Below, piece after piece: positions 52,839-63,845 of a DNA stretch of 64,000 nucleotides (position 1 is the first letter of the stretch; the number at the start of each line of letters is the position of its first letter). A program made the translations under genes and the position numbers. Under the pieces are notes generated by a model that was not told the origin of the DNA, did no database searches, and saw only the letters and a program-made list of their open reading frames with translations. Source of the DNA: Taxillus chinensis. Taxonomy: Eukaryota; Streptophyta; Magnoliopsida; Santalales; Loranthaceae. Where the stretch lies: assembly GCA_023512835.1 (NCBI GenBank), contig JAKCVP010000022.1, positions 62,001-126,000 of the forward strand, given 5' to 3'.

Positions 52839-54176
52839 CTAGTTCCCGTCATTCTGTGCCCAGTCTTTCAGTTTCCTGCGACGTCGGCGCCTGGAAGACC
52901 TGGTCATTTGCGCGTCCTTGCTCTTGGAATCTACTTCCACCATAGACGGAGCCTCCAGGCTCAAGCCCTTGTCAGTCTTTTGCCTCATGCCCCAGGCTTC
53001 AACGATTGAGCTGACTTCAACCACGTCAGGAGCAGCCCTGTGCGTGTCATGAATCTCATTTCCCTTCTCAGCTTGAGCAGCTTCCAATTCGTCTTTGAAC
53101 ACGGGGAACTTCTTTCCTGAGGTTTTGCAATGTTCTTTCAGATATTCCTTACGTTCTGCCATAGTGAGGCCATCGACTCCTCTGTCGAGACCTTTCTTAA
53201 GCTCCGGCTCGAGCATCTTCGCCTGCCAAGATGTGCGGTGAGTTTTCTCCTTGTCATACCAATGCTCCAGGACTGTTATCTCACAACCTTGCGTCTTGAC
53301 CCCGGCTTCTTCCAGTATTTCCAAAGTCTTTTCACTCGCAGGTTCCTCAATGGTCGTAGATTCAAAGTCATGTTGTTCGAATTCCATGCGCAGATCAAAA
53401 GTGATCTTCTGCAGCGGAAACCGACGATGCGGTGCGCACTGCAAGGCCAGTAAGACTCTGAGCGAGAAGTCGAATCCGCCGTGCGTGGTGGGATTCTCGA
53501 CAATGACAGACGGTATGTTGGCCCAGCTGACTGGTTGTCCAATATGATAAGGGTATTGTTCAACGAAATGGGTCTGGAATCGTTCTCTCTCCATTCGGCG
53601 CAGACTAATGCAAAATGCGTTGCTGGAGAGGAATGTGCGCAAGTGCGAATGATACATGTGTCGACACGTTAGTAGCGCGGCATGGCTTCCGTGCATTTTG
53701 TCAAAGTCGGAAAATCCGTTGAGCATTGAATCGACATAGACTGGTTTAGTCCTCCGAAACGCATATCGAAGGATTTTTTCCTGAATTTCATTCGGAAAAC
53801 ATAGGAAGGGCAGAGTGCCCTTGGGGATTGAAGCCCAGTCAATTTCGCGAATGCCGATGAGAGCGACCTCGGGATCTGGCTCTGGACCGAGCTCGTCATC
53901 ATGGACAGCTTTCAACTTGATTTTGCTACCCAGCATGAGATCTTGATGGCGTTCCATTAACGGTAAGAGTGTATATAGAGCAGCGCGCTTTTTCGCAGCA
54001 GCAGCGTTACTTGCGTCGGCCGTCGCATCATCGGCCAGCGATTGAATTGTGAGCCCATTATTGGCTGCGACAGCTTGGTTGAAAATGGCATGCAAATCCT
54101 CTAGACTAAGGGATGCGATTGCATCCGCGTCAGTAGGAATGGTCGGACCGCTAGAGGCAACCTGTGTTGCTGGCAT
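52839..54176 (-). CDS. F-box-like fungal protein, 445 aa
   Basis: Single-exon protein with an F-box-like start to its ordered part: GTLPFLCFPNEIQEKILRYA at about residue 130, followed by HAALLTCRHMYHSHLRTFLS, a pattern frequent in the large fungal families of F-box-like and 2EXR-type proteins. A role as an SCF substrate adaptor is possible but the match is loose. The last 130 residues are charged (KKGLDRGVDGLTMAERKEYL) and end in a basic RRRRRRKLKDW. The ATG at 54176 (MPATQVASS) is chosen; the frame extends three codons up only to a TTG. No ligand or partner can be named. Confidence 0.68.
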   Translation of the reverse strand: MPATQVASSGPTIPTDADAIASLSLEDLHAIFNQAVAANNGLTIQSLADDATADASNAAAAKKRAALYTLLPLMERHQDLMLGSKIKLKAVHDDELGPEPDPEVALIGIREIDWASIPKGTLPFLCFPNEIQEKILRYAFRRTKPVYVDSMLNGFSDFDKMHGSHAALLTCRHMYHSHLRTFLSSNAFCISLRRMERERFQTHFVEQYPYHIGQPVSWANIPSVIVENPTTHGGFDFSLRVLLALQCAPHRRFPLQKITFDLRMEFEQHDFESTTIEEPASEKTLEILEEAGVKTQGCEITVLEHWYDKEKTHRTSWQAKMLEPELKKGLDRGVDGLTMAERKEYLKEHCKTSGKKFPVFKDELEAAQAEKGNEIHDTHRAAPDVVEVSSIVEAWGMRQKTDKGLSLEAPSMVEVDSKSKDAQMTRSSRRRRRRKLKDWAQNDGN

Positions 54177-54992
54177 GACTTGCAATTGTGGTCAGGGTTA
54201 TCAATTCTTGGCTCGTCAGTATTCTTGAGCTGAGCTTTGAATCACAACTTCACCTGCACAGGCGCGATTCGGGCTGTCAAAGATTGAATGAGCAAGATGA
54301 GATCGTATGTGAGAAAAAGGAGAAGTTCTTGCTGTCAGAATGAAAGGGGTTGGTCTGTCGGTCATATATGAGGTGGCGGGTCGTTCCTGACGATGAGGTG
54401 ACTGAGAAGTGACGCTGCTGTCAAGAAATCTGAAGTCCCACGTAATATACCTCCTCTACCCGTTCGAGCATCTTGATATGACGTGAGGTTGGTCTCACTC
54501 TAAAGAGTAGTCTAAGCGCCGTCGCTCTAACAGCACTGTCTGATCACGGACAATGCTCCTCCGGGGTGTCTTTCGAAATGTGTTGTCTCTCCTTGGCCTA
54601 GGAGGAGTTTGGCAGCCTAGTTCCGAATTCTAAGCATCATCTTGAACTGCAAAGGGTAGCGTATACGTGGACTGCCCTCGCATAGGTTGGCGCAATCTCC
54701 CGCGTTTGGGTTAAGAATGGGCATGCCTGATGGTGGTTCCAATCTCTGAGCAAGGTCAGTAACAGCGGCGTGGAAAATAGGGAACAGTAAATTGCCTTTT
54801 GCCATTCGCTGGAGACATGAGCATCTGCGGTCAGCCGTAACGCCATGCCTATCTCTTGACCCCGATCCTGCTGTCCGGAGTACCACCAAGAGCTTTTCAA
54901 TCGGATCCAGTATGAGGTGCGCTCTTTCATGAGTTGTTCATCTCCAAAACGCCATGCACAAGATGCAATTAATTCGTGGCTGACGCAAAGCT
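54177..54992. other. Intergenic region
   Basis: 816 bp between the start of the F-box-like gene and the stop of SMD3, both on the minus strand. No gene recognised; it would hold the F-box gene promoter. Confidence 0.5.
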
Positions 54993-55519
54993 TCATCGCG
55001 TACCACCTCTTTGCTGTCCACGAGCCCTGTTCACTGTAGCTCTTCCTCTTGCTAGTCCGACACCGCGACCTCGAGTACCGCGCTGTCTGAACATGGGCGC
55101 ATTCCTACAGACGGGGGTGTTAGCTTGGTTGAAGCCTATACAGTCGCAGTTGCGCTTGTACTCACCGGAGCATATCTGGCACAATGAAGAAGCGAACATG
55201 AGAGCCGCGAATGTAGACTTGATCTAAGTGCGAGACCATTCCGGTTCGCTGAGTGACGGTGACATCCTTGAGTTGCACATTCATGTTGTCTTCGGCTGTG
55301 TACAGACTTGTCAGCTACGATTCTGCGAGCGCGCTAGAGCACTACAGTAACATACCTTCAAGTAGCTTGCCACGGTACGTGCTTCCAGAAGTGATCTCTA
55401 GGGTGATAATGTGACCCTGATAGATCTTGTCAGACGGTTTTGGGATGTACAAGTGTTTCCGGGGCGCGTACCTGAGCTTCATTCAACAGCTTGATGGGGA
55501 CGCCAATCTGGGAGGTCAT
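54993..55519 (-). CDS. SMD3: Core spliceosomal protein SmD3, 116 aa, four exons
   Basis: Member of the heptameric Sm ring on U1, U2, U4 and U5 snRNAs. Exons: 55519-55472, 55416-55356, 55295-55166 and 55104-54993; introns of 55, 60 and 61 nt. The spliced protein starts [16 protein letters not shown], then [20 protein letters not shown] and [15 protein letters not shown] (Sm1), then [20 protein letters not shown] (Sm2), NAPMF, and a Gly/Arg-rich tail ([14 protein letters not shown]) where Sm proteins are symmetrically dimethylated. All junctions fall where human SNRPD3 continues without gaps. It diverges from GEP4 with 408 bp between ATGs. Confidence 0.97.
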
Positions 55520-55927
55520 TGTCGCGTTGCGTGAGAGACGCGTAGAGCGCCAGGATAGGGAATGGATGCGGTGTGGGAGAACAGGGCTGCGAATATGAAC
55601 TCGAATGTGAGGAGGGCGGATGTTGTGTGTCGCTGAGGGCAATTGCTGAAGAGCAGCGAGTGGAGAGGCTCCATGCAAGCCAGGCCACGAAAAGTCACAA
55701 AAGGCTTGGCGCTTCGTTCACGCGTTCTCTTGTGCCTATCCTCCTGTCATGCTTGTGCAGAACATCACTCGTGCCTTTGTGGTTTGTTTTCCAGCGAGCT
55801 CTATACGCTTATGCTTACTGGGCATGTTCGGACCATCATTTTTGTAGTAGCCACAGAGCAGAAAAACCGGACTGCATGAAGTTGCTTCTGAAGCAAACGT
55901 ACCTAGACAACGCAGCCGGGCACCAAC
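55520..55927. promoter_or_regulatory. Bidirectional promoter of SMD3 and GEP4
   Basis: 408 bp between diverging ATGs. No specific motif recognised. Confidence 0.6.
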
Positions 55928-56603
55928 ATGAATGTACCAGCGATATTAGGAGTGGTGAAGGTGCTCAGGGATCCAACCTTGATTCTACCGCATCTTTCGG
56001 TTCAAACTTTTGGCCAGCTGCCCATACCACTCTCGGATGCATTCAAACAGTATGCACGGGACGGAAAGCCCATCGACATCCGTGCCGTGGTTCTCGACAA
56101 GGACAATTGCTTCGCCGTCCCCAAAACCGACGTGATACACTCAGAGTATAGCGTGCGTCTACATGGCCTCTTCACTTTGCTCCGTTCCCGCTGACCGCTA
56201 CTTTCAGGACAAATTCAAAAGCCTTTTGAAGGAGTACTCGCCAAGCAACATCCTGATTGTCTCGAACTCTTCCGGCCTGCGGTCGCAAGATCCCGATGGA
56301 AAAGCAGCTGACCTCCTGGAGAAGAACACTGGCGTCAAAGTTCTCAGGCATGTGGATCGAAAGCCAGCGTGCGGCCCCGAAATCCTGGCGCATTTTGGTG
56401 ACCGGATCACAGCTCCGTCACAAGTCGCGGTGATTGGGGACAGACTTTTTACAGACGCCTTGCTCGCGAGTTCCATGGGTGCCTATAGCGTTTGGATTCG
56501 AAGAGGCACTGTGCCAGACAACGGCTTCGTGACTAAGTTAGAGTACGGGCTATCCGACTTCTTACTTGCGCGAGGCTTTCGACCTAGAGCTCCATCGTCT
56601 TGA
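55928..56603 (+). CDS. GEP4: Mitochondrial phosphatidylglycerophosphatase Gep4, 206 aa
   Basis: HAD-family phosphatase that converts phosphatidylglycerophosphate to phosphatidylglycerol for cardiolipin synthesis at the matrix side of the inner membrane. Exon 1 is 55928-56152 and exon 2 is 56208-56603, with a 55-nt intron (GTGCGT, CTGAC branch, TTTCAG) in phase 0. HAD motif I is VVLDKDNCFA (nucleophile Asp in DKDN), motif II is ILIVSNSSG, and motif IV is VAVIGDRLFTDALLASSMGA; a lysine in HVDRKPACGPE serves motif III. N-terminal PTLILPHLSVQTFGQLPIPL is typical. Length is close to the yeast protein (185 aa). Confidence 0.94.
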
Positions 56604-57481
56604 TTACGATGCGACCTAAGATCCGTATGTCGATTCGGCAATGCTGGCTACCGACCAGGCACCACCGAGGCACGCAAGAGCGGCTCTTGATGGCCGACGT
56701 TCCCAACGGTAACCTCGCGGGAGAATCTCGACTTCCAGGCGAGAAACCAGTTTGGCCAAACTCCCGCCAGATACAGGCTTAGGTTAAGGCCGGCTGCCAG
56801 CACATTCTGAGCTTCTCGATATGAGTCCTCTCCATGGGAACAGGAGCATTGGCCCTGGACACTGAGCAAGGCTCGCCAGGGAGGCACGTAGCCCACAGCA
56901 TGCACGCTAGATGATTCGATCGCAGCATAGTGGGTAACTTAGAACTGCGCGCCGCAGGCAGAGTTCCATTCTTGTTCATTATCTTTGCGAGACGTCGCGT
57001 AAGTGGGAATGCTAACGCTATCCAAAGATCGCTGATCTGGGCTAAGAATCATACCTACCTAGATGTACTGCAGCGGAAAGTCCCTCCATCATGAACAAGG
57101 TCCGCCCACGGGCGTAACATGTCAGAATGTTAATCTTGTCATAACTGCCTGGGAAGCTCGTGGTCAGTTGCCCTGCTGCGCCGAGATTGTGGCTAAACAA
57201 GCCTCCCGCATGTGAGAATCAGAATGCGACGAGACCCGTCCGTGACTTCAGCTCTTGTAGCAGCATTCAATTCAAAGTCGTGGGAAGTCGTTGCCTACAG
57301 GCGAGTGCGCTCTCATAAAACATGCTTACACTGTGCCAGACTTCGAGATTCTAGTCTTCTATAATTTGAGTGCAACGTCAATTTCAACTTCTATGCGTAA
57401 GCCTCTCCGCCTCATTCCGTGCCTTTCCCGCGTGGATGGCAGATGCATACCCTTGACTCCAGGAATTTGATCAGCGGCAAA
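56604..57481. other. Intergenic region
   Basis: 878 bp between GEP4 and the PAP2 pseudogene. No gene recognised. Confidence 0.5.
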
Positions 57482-58841
57482 ATGATGGTAGGAGCCATCG
57501 CCGAGCCATTACTCGTTATTTTTCTCCTCGTTGCAGGAATCTGGCTCAGTCGTCAGCAGCCTCATGATATCTCGGGAATCGCAAGCGAGAAGCATGAGCT
57601 CATAGCGCGTATAAGTTCAAGCAGTGACTGTTCACAGAGCTCTGTGGAGAGCTTCATCACCAGCAAGTCTGCATGGCGGACGAGAGAATTACACGTGTTC
57701 GGCGTCAGGAAACAGGTATGGTCGCCGGATACGACCATCTTCAAAGAACGCCGTGTAAGCCGAATCTTGCAGAGATTTCCTTTCATTGTGGAAGTGGTCT
57801 ACTGGGGCCTAATCTATTGGGTACGTGCGAGAACGAATGTTATTGTACTTTAACGCTCACTAACATGCCAAACAGATCTATCAGCTGGGTAGGGCCGCGT
57901 CAGCAGTCACAATGTCAGATGACGTCGTTCACTCAGCTCGTAGGCATGCCCTACAACTGATCAGTATCGAAAAGAAGCTCGGAATCTTCTGGGAGCCGTT
58001 GATACAAGCATTATTCCTACAAAGTCCCACAGTGATGCGCTGGATCAATCGCGTGTATTCATTTGTACACATACCGGCTGCAGTATCCTCCCTTACTTGT
58101 CTCTACTATGTCACGACAACGTCCGTCCAAGAATTCAGATCTGCGCATAGGGAGAGACCAAGCTTCAGCCGGACCTAGACTGTACGAGGCGCGTTGAAGA
58201 CCAATGGCTTTATGCAATTTATTGGTCTTCACGGTTTCCGCATTCTGGCCATGCATGCCTCCGCGCCTGTCGAATAGCAGTGCGGCTCAGGGAGAAGAAG
58301 GCGATCTTGCAATAAGCTTTGGATTTGTCGATTGAGTCCACAGCACGCACGGCGATAGCAGTGTCTGGACCCACAATCGCTTTTGCAACCAATACGTTGA
58401 GTCGAGATGTCTAGGAGATCCATTCACTCGCACTAATAAAGGGTAGCTGCAATGTCCTCTCTACATTTTGGATATATACTTCTCTCTGGCTGGACTGTGC
58501 CTCTAGGCCAGGAATACCGGCGCACCTCGCGGCTATCTGGACGACCGAAGCGACACTCGATGAAACGCATTCTCTGCATCACCGTTGGCCTCGCCTATAC
58601 CTTCGCGATTCTGGTGGCCATCATCGCGACGGCCAATCATTTTATTGTCGATGCAGTAGTTGCGGCGCTGATTTGCATCCTGGCATGGCACTGCAACTCG
58701 ATCATGCTGAATCTGCTGCCTGCCGAGGATTTTCTCTGCTGGGCACTACGTGTGCACCAGCCAGGACGGGAAGATTATAAGGGGTCTTCTCTCGCATTTG
58801 AGTGGAGTTTGAACCTCGAGTCTACTGTTTGCACTATTTGA
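57482..58841 (+). pseudogene. Broken PAP2-family (inositolphosphotransferase-like) membrane protein gene
   Basis: Remains of a fungal integral-membrane PAP2-superfamily gene, probably a lipid phosphatase or transferase. Exon 1 (from 57482, MMVGAIAEPLLVIFLLVAG) runs to 57820. A normal 55-nt intron follows (57821-57875, CTAAC branch), then IYQLGRAASAV up to about 58140. Beyond that the conserved sequence continues in another frame (GPRLYEAR), with nonsense codons at 58195-58197 (TGA where Arg is expected) and 58333-58335. The expected donor after NRFCNQY reads TTGAGT instead of GTGAGT. The last exon (to 58841) still shows the active-site area SLHFGYILLSGW and ATANHFIVDA, but the usual MPSLHFG proline is Ser. 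Several independent lesions argue for decay, not one sequencing error. Confidence 0.8.
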
Positions 58842-59067
58842 CGTGGTTTCATAGTGAATCAGATTGTAGTATCTTGGGGAGCTTCTTTTTGCGTCTTCAC
58901 GTGCCGTCGGGCTTCTGCGGCTCTGTGAAATGCTGTCAGAGGTGCGCGAGGTCGCGGCACCCCGCGCCCTGTCTACCGCACGCCAGCAATCAACTTGAAG
59001 GTCCATATCTAGTTTTCGAACTTCTGTCTCGTTTACATATTCTGCATACCACACCTACACCACCAAT

Positions 59068-60720
59068 ATGCTTTGCGCAAGTAAGTCAAACACCGCTGTC
59101 TTGTATTCTTCTAGTCTCTGGCTAACCCTTCTATAGTCTCTGGCGAAGCGCCGCAGGTTCCCGTCGCGTCGCGCAAGACCGGTATGCTTGTAATTGACAA
59201 TCATATACAATCACTTGGCTGATTCGATGTTTAGGAAACGTGTTTGAGCGACGCCTGATCGAAGCCTATATCCAAGAGCATGGCCGCGATCCTGTCACTG
59301 GCGACGAATTGTCCCTCGAAGACTTGATGGACCTGAAGACACAGCGAGTTGTGAAGCCGCGCCCTCCAACTTTCACGTCCATCCCCTCCCTCCTATCAGC
59401 CTTTCAAACCGAATGGGACGCGATCGCGATCGAGACCTACACGCTCAAGCAACACCTCTCTCAACTGCGCCAAGAGCTAAGCAATGCGCTTTACCGCAAC
59501 GACGCGGCTACCAGAGTCATCGCGCGCCTGACCAAGGAACGTGACGAGGCACGCAATGCACTGGCGAAGCTCTCTCTAAACGATCGTGCGGCCTCTGCAG
59601 GTAATGGTGATGCAATGCAGGTTGATGGTCACTCTCTGCCGCCGGCGCTTGCTGAGAAAGTTGACGAAACATACGCTAGGTAGAGCATTGCGAGGCGATT
59701 AGGCTATACCTTGTACTGACCACAGACTAGGCTTAACAAAACTCGCAGAAAGCGTGCCGCTCCCGAAGGCTGGGCAACGCCGACTGAGATCTCATCGTTG
59801 GAATTGAAGCGAGAAGTGGCTTCATTAGTGAATCCCGGAAGCACATGCCTTGCCCTAGATGAATCAAAGGGTAATGCTCTCATTGGAGGTAATGATGGAA
59901 AAGTCTCAGTGTATTCAATTGCACAGAACGATGTTGTGCAGACCATCGACTCGGGTAGCGAGGCCTTAACGGACGGGCTGTTGTTGGAGCGTGAAGGTCA
60001 GCTCACGCCAATCCTGGCGACTGCCAACGGCGAAGTCCAGGTCTTTTCGTCTGGCCAGAAGATCTCATCCTTCAAATCTCACAGCGGTTCGGTTAACGCA
60101 CTTGCAATCCATCCAATAGGTGACATCCTCGCTTCTGTTGGATCGGACAAGAGCTTTGTACTGTACGACCTCGCAGCGCAGAGGGTCATAAGCCAAACAT
60201 ACACGGATGCTGGTGAGTTTCGCTCAATCAGAATCGAACAGCAGACACTAATGCCTTTGTAGTCCTCCTCTGCTGTCAATTCCACCCTGACGGCCACCTA
60301 TTGGCGGTGGGTGGTGTAGATGGCATGATCAAGGTGTTCGAGACTAAGACCGCATCAAATGCCGCGAATTTTGAGTCTAGTGGTCCGCTTGGGTCTTTAT
60401 CGTTCTCCGAGAACGGATATTGGCTGGCTTCGGCAACACATAAGGAACCCAACGTGACCATCTGGGATCTGCGGAAGGGTGCTTCGGTACATGCGCTGGA
60501 GCTAGGCTCGCCAGCAAACGCAATCACCTTCGATTACACAGGTCAATACCTCGCAACAGCGGGTCCCTCAGGCATCACAGTACAGCATTACGACAAGAGC
60601 TCAAAGTCGTGGTCGGAACCACTTAGCAAGGACCTGCCGGCAGCCGCAGTCCAGTGGGGTTTGAACGGTCACAGCCTGGTGTCCTTGACGACGGAAGGAA
60701 ACTTGAGCATCTTGGAGTAA
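59068..60720 (+). CDS. PRP19: Pre-mRNA-processing factor 19 (U-box E3, WD40), 480 aa
   Basis: Core of the NineTeen complex, which ubiquitylates spliceosomal Prp3 and stabilises the active spliceosome; it also acts in DNA repair. Five exons: 59068-59080, 59137-59181, 59235-59679, 59731-60212 and 60263-60720; introns 56, 53, 51 and 50 nt. The first two exons encode only 19 residues: MLCAISGEAPQVPVASRK and the start of GNVFERRLIEAYI, the diagnostic U-box start. A coiled-coil tetramerisation helix follows (about 75-125), then a WD40 propeller from about 205 (GNALIGGNDGKVSVYSIAQ, HSGSVNALAIHPIGDILASV, PNVTIWDLRKG). It ends at NLSILE. Length fits fungal Prp19. Confidence 0.97.
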
Positions 60721-61490
60721 TTGGATGTGCACCAAGCAAAATTCATGTCGCGTGGATAGAAAAAGCATGTAATGCTGGCGTTTGGAGGATGCCCTGGACG
60801 TTATGCTGCTATGGCGGCGGCAGGTGTATCAATGGGATTGACAGAGGCATCGCCTCACTACCAGGATGCACAATGTAATATTCACGACCTCTACCTTTAT
60901 ATTTTCTTGTCGCTCGAATCGTTTCATAATAGCGTAAGGATGAGACGCGCAACCTGGCTGACCTCAACCTGCACGACTCGGGAGACGAGTCCAGCACGTC
61001 CAGCTGCCTGCCTCCCGCTACGTACCTATCTTTCACTCGCCGTTGTCTGTAGCCACCTCAGTACTTTGCCCCCTTCCACATCTCACACGCTGCACAAACG
61101 ACAGATCAGAACAGGTGTCCAAAGGTTCCGTCGCTGAAGTCAGGATCAAGACTTGCAGCTCTGTCGCCCACGTCATCGCCGAATCATATATTCGTCCAGA
61201 GCCGCCGCGGTGCAACGAGAGCATCTTCCGACTTGGGCACTCCCGTCGATACTTTACAGTCCCCACGCCATCACACTTGGTCCTTTCCCGCCTGGCAGAG
61301 AGTGACACAGTTTTTGACGGTCTCACAACTTCAAGATTCCTCGGATGGGCTGTCAAGCGACCCTTGTTCGCTTGATACGCCCCGTCCCCGCCCACCTAAT
61401 TGAGCACTGCAGTGCACGCCGCAGCCGCTTCCTCCTACTTACGAGCGCCCTCCGTGTTACCCTACACAATCTCTGAATTTTGTGACGAAT
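60721..61490. other. Intergenic region
   Basis: 770 bp between PRP19 and the RING-type gene. An open frame at 61043-61375 resembles nothing known. Confidence 0.5.
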
Positions 61491-62540
61491 ATGGAACGAA
61501 GTAATCCAGATAATCAGCGCTCAGCAGAGGTCATAGACCTAACAGCGTCTGACGACTTTGAAGAGATCCTGCTAGATCGGGTGCAAGAAGCATGGCCAAC
61601 CAACAACCCCAGACAGCACCGAGCGGCACGGCGACAACCTCGCCCACATGCAGAAGTCATAGATTTGGAAAATGAAGACCAGAGCGACCCCCCACCGCCT
61701 GCTTCTCTGCAGAGACAACATGCCATAGAGATATCTGAGCCTGAAGTACAATTTATTCGCGAAAGGCCAGCGCTGCCACCGCTCCCACCGCTGCCCCCAT
61801 CGTACCCACCGGAAGCATATGAGAGATCTCGGGCGCCGATAAACTACTTTCCGTTTCCAAGACTGGACCAGATGCGCGCTCTCATGCCAAGTTTCCTTCC
61901 CTCTGGGTTTCGTGGCCATCAGCAAGGCCACATCCAACCTGCAAGGAATCCAAATGGTGAGTAGCCTTGGGGCCATTCTTTTGTCGTCCTGTGCATCTGA
62001 TGTAGTTCGGCAGGTTCAGAATACGGAATACGCATCGGCAGGCATACTAACAGACACCCGCCCACAGGCAGTTCGTATTCGAACGTGATACTTGACTTTC
62101 AAACGCCTGCGTTCGATCTCGGCATCATGCGTGAGCCACCACCGCCAGCTCGTACCAGTCCTGTGCTTGAGCCCTTGAAGCCTGTGCGCGAAGGCTTCAC
62201 GCGGACGCCAGAGGAAGGTGATGCTCTCATCTGTCCCAGCTGCCATGATGAGCTCTGCACAGGCGATACCGACGAAAAGCGGCAGGTGTGGGTAATCAAA
62301 GCATGCGGACATGTAAGTTTCTCGCTTCCAACCCGCGTCTCTCGCAACAGAAGCTCATATCAATAGGTATATTGTGGACGCTGCGCACGACTCTCGCAGA
62401 TACCAGCACGTTCAGCCAAGAGCAAGGGCAAGAATCCTGCTATACCAGAGGGCATCAAACCGCCTCGGCCAAAGTGCGTCGTTTCCGACTGCGACAAGCC
62501 AACGCGAGGCAAGAGCAACATGATACAGATCTTCTTGTGA
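61491..62540 (+). CDS. RING-type protein with SUMO-interacting motifs (possible STUbL), 294 aa
   Basis: Three exons: 61491-61956, 62068-62312 and 62367-62540; introns 111 nt (GTGAGT, CTAAC, CACAG) and 54 nt. Two acidic-flanked hydrophobic motifs near the N-terminus, AEVIDLTASDDFEE and AEVIDLENEDQSD, are classic SUMO-interacting motifs. The C-terminus is RING-like: CPSCHDELC, then KACGH joined across the intron to VYCGRCARL, and a final CVVSDC pair, giving C-x2-C ... C-x-H-x2-C-x2-C ... C-x4-C. SIMs plus a C-terminal RING is the layout of SUMO-targeted ubiquitin ligases (RNF4, Slx5/Slx8, Rfp1). A Pro-rich linker lies between. The RING is compact and its last zinc ligands are unusual, so ligase activity is inferred. 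Confidence 0.78.
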
Positions 62541-63845
62541 TGAGGAACACACGTGCAGACGAGCAGATGAGCATTCGGGTTTGGAGCAAAGCGAGCATTT
62601 CCAGGCACGGCGTTCTTTTCTCTCCTTGGGGGGTATTTGGGTGCTTTTCTGCCGCACCTATCAAGGGTGGACTGGCAGGTTCTGGCTATTGGTGCTCTAT
62701 TCAGGGTTGATATCCTCGGTCCTGGCGGTAATGCATTCATGACTTCTTGGGCTTTCTACATCTGCTTCATTCGCTGGCTGCCCATCTATCTGGACATGCA
62801 GTACTGCGCATACATGGCATTATCTTGTTCATTATCTTTGTGGGGTTAGGGAGCGGAGGGGAAGGGAGTCCCTAGCTGGCATCTCCCTGATGCACAGGCA
62901 CGACAGGTGACCTTTGCATACTTGCATGTGATGAAAACCCTCGGGATGACGTCGAGCCTTGCAACCCTCACTGTCTGTGCCCCCGGGGCCAGCACGGCAC
63001 TAGAGCTGCACCTGCAGCAAGGGAAGCGCTCGGCCCTGCAGGCACAGACCTTGACCCCTCCTAGGCTTTTATCCGCAAACCTAACAATACAAATAGTACG
63101 TACAGTACTGCCTGTACAAACAGTACGTTGGGTGCTCGTTCAGTGGTGCTCTAGTACTGATCATTGCATTCCGTTTATTCGGTCTAGATGACCCGTGTTG
63201 GATTCAAACTGACTCGCTCGTGCTCTCGGTACATTTTCCAAGTCTCAATAGGAATAGTCAAGCGCCAGTACCTGGTATTTGGACATCGATGGTATATTTG
63301 GTCTGGCGTCGTCGCGCGCATTCTCCATTTGCAAGAGACGCATCCTCATACTCGCATCGTGTCGAAAAGCTCGCTGTATAGTCCACCTGCATTCAATCCG
63401 AAAAGACGTTATACTCATTAGGTTTGCAGCTGCGCATACTTTGGCAGATCCGGGGAATAACTGATAGTAACGGTCAGTCTGTTTACCTGTTGAGTGCTAC
63501 AGTATACCTTCGCTAGGGCCCCCCCCCTCTCTGCGTATCCGCGTGCTATGGCTGTTGCTATGAAGCATGTGCAGTACTTCGCAGTAGACACTATGTACTG
63601 TAAATCCATCAGCAAGGATGCTACACTGACTCTACCTGCATCGCGACGCAGGCACGGCAGGATATACCCAGTCCGGGAAAATGCACCTCGAATGCACCTC
63701 TTCTCGCAGTTCGATACTTCTCGCACAACAGTAAAAGCCAAACTCTGTTCAAACCGCATAGGATCTACCGAAAAGTCTACCCCATGTTCTATAATGTTCA
63801 TCATCGTAACCTTCATCACGACCGTCATCACCCCCGCCTCCCAAA
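62541..63845. other. Intergenic region, no gene recognised
   Basis: 1.3 kb between convergent genes. It contains several GTAC-rich short repeats (63098-63130) and a C8-C9 run near 63520. The long minus-strand frames at 63418-63969 overlap the terminal gene in other frames and look spurious. Confidence 0.5.

Noticed and set aside
57482..58841. RIP (repeat-induced point mutation) as the cause of the PAP2 lesions
   Set aside because: No AT-rich skew and no repeat copy in the window; the clearest C-to-T change is in a CpG, and the frame break and donor change are not C-to-T events.
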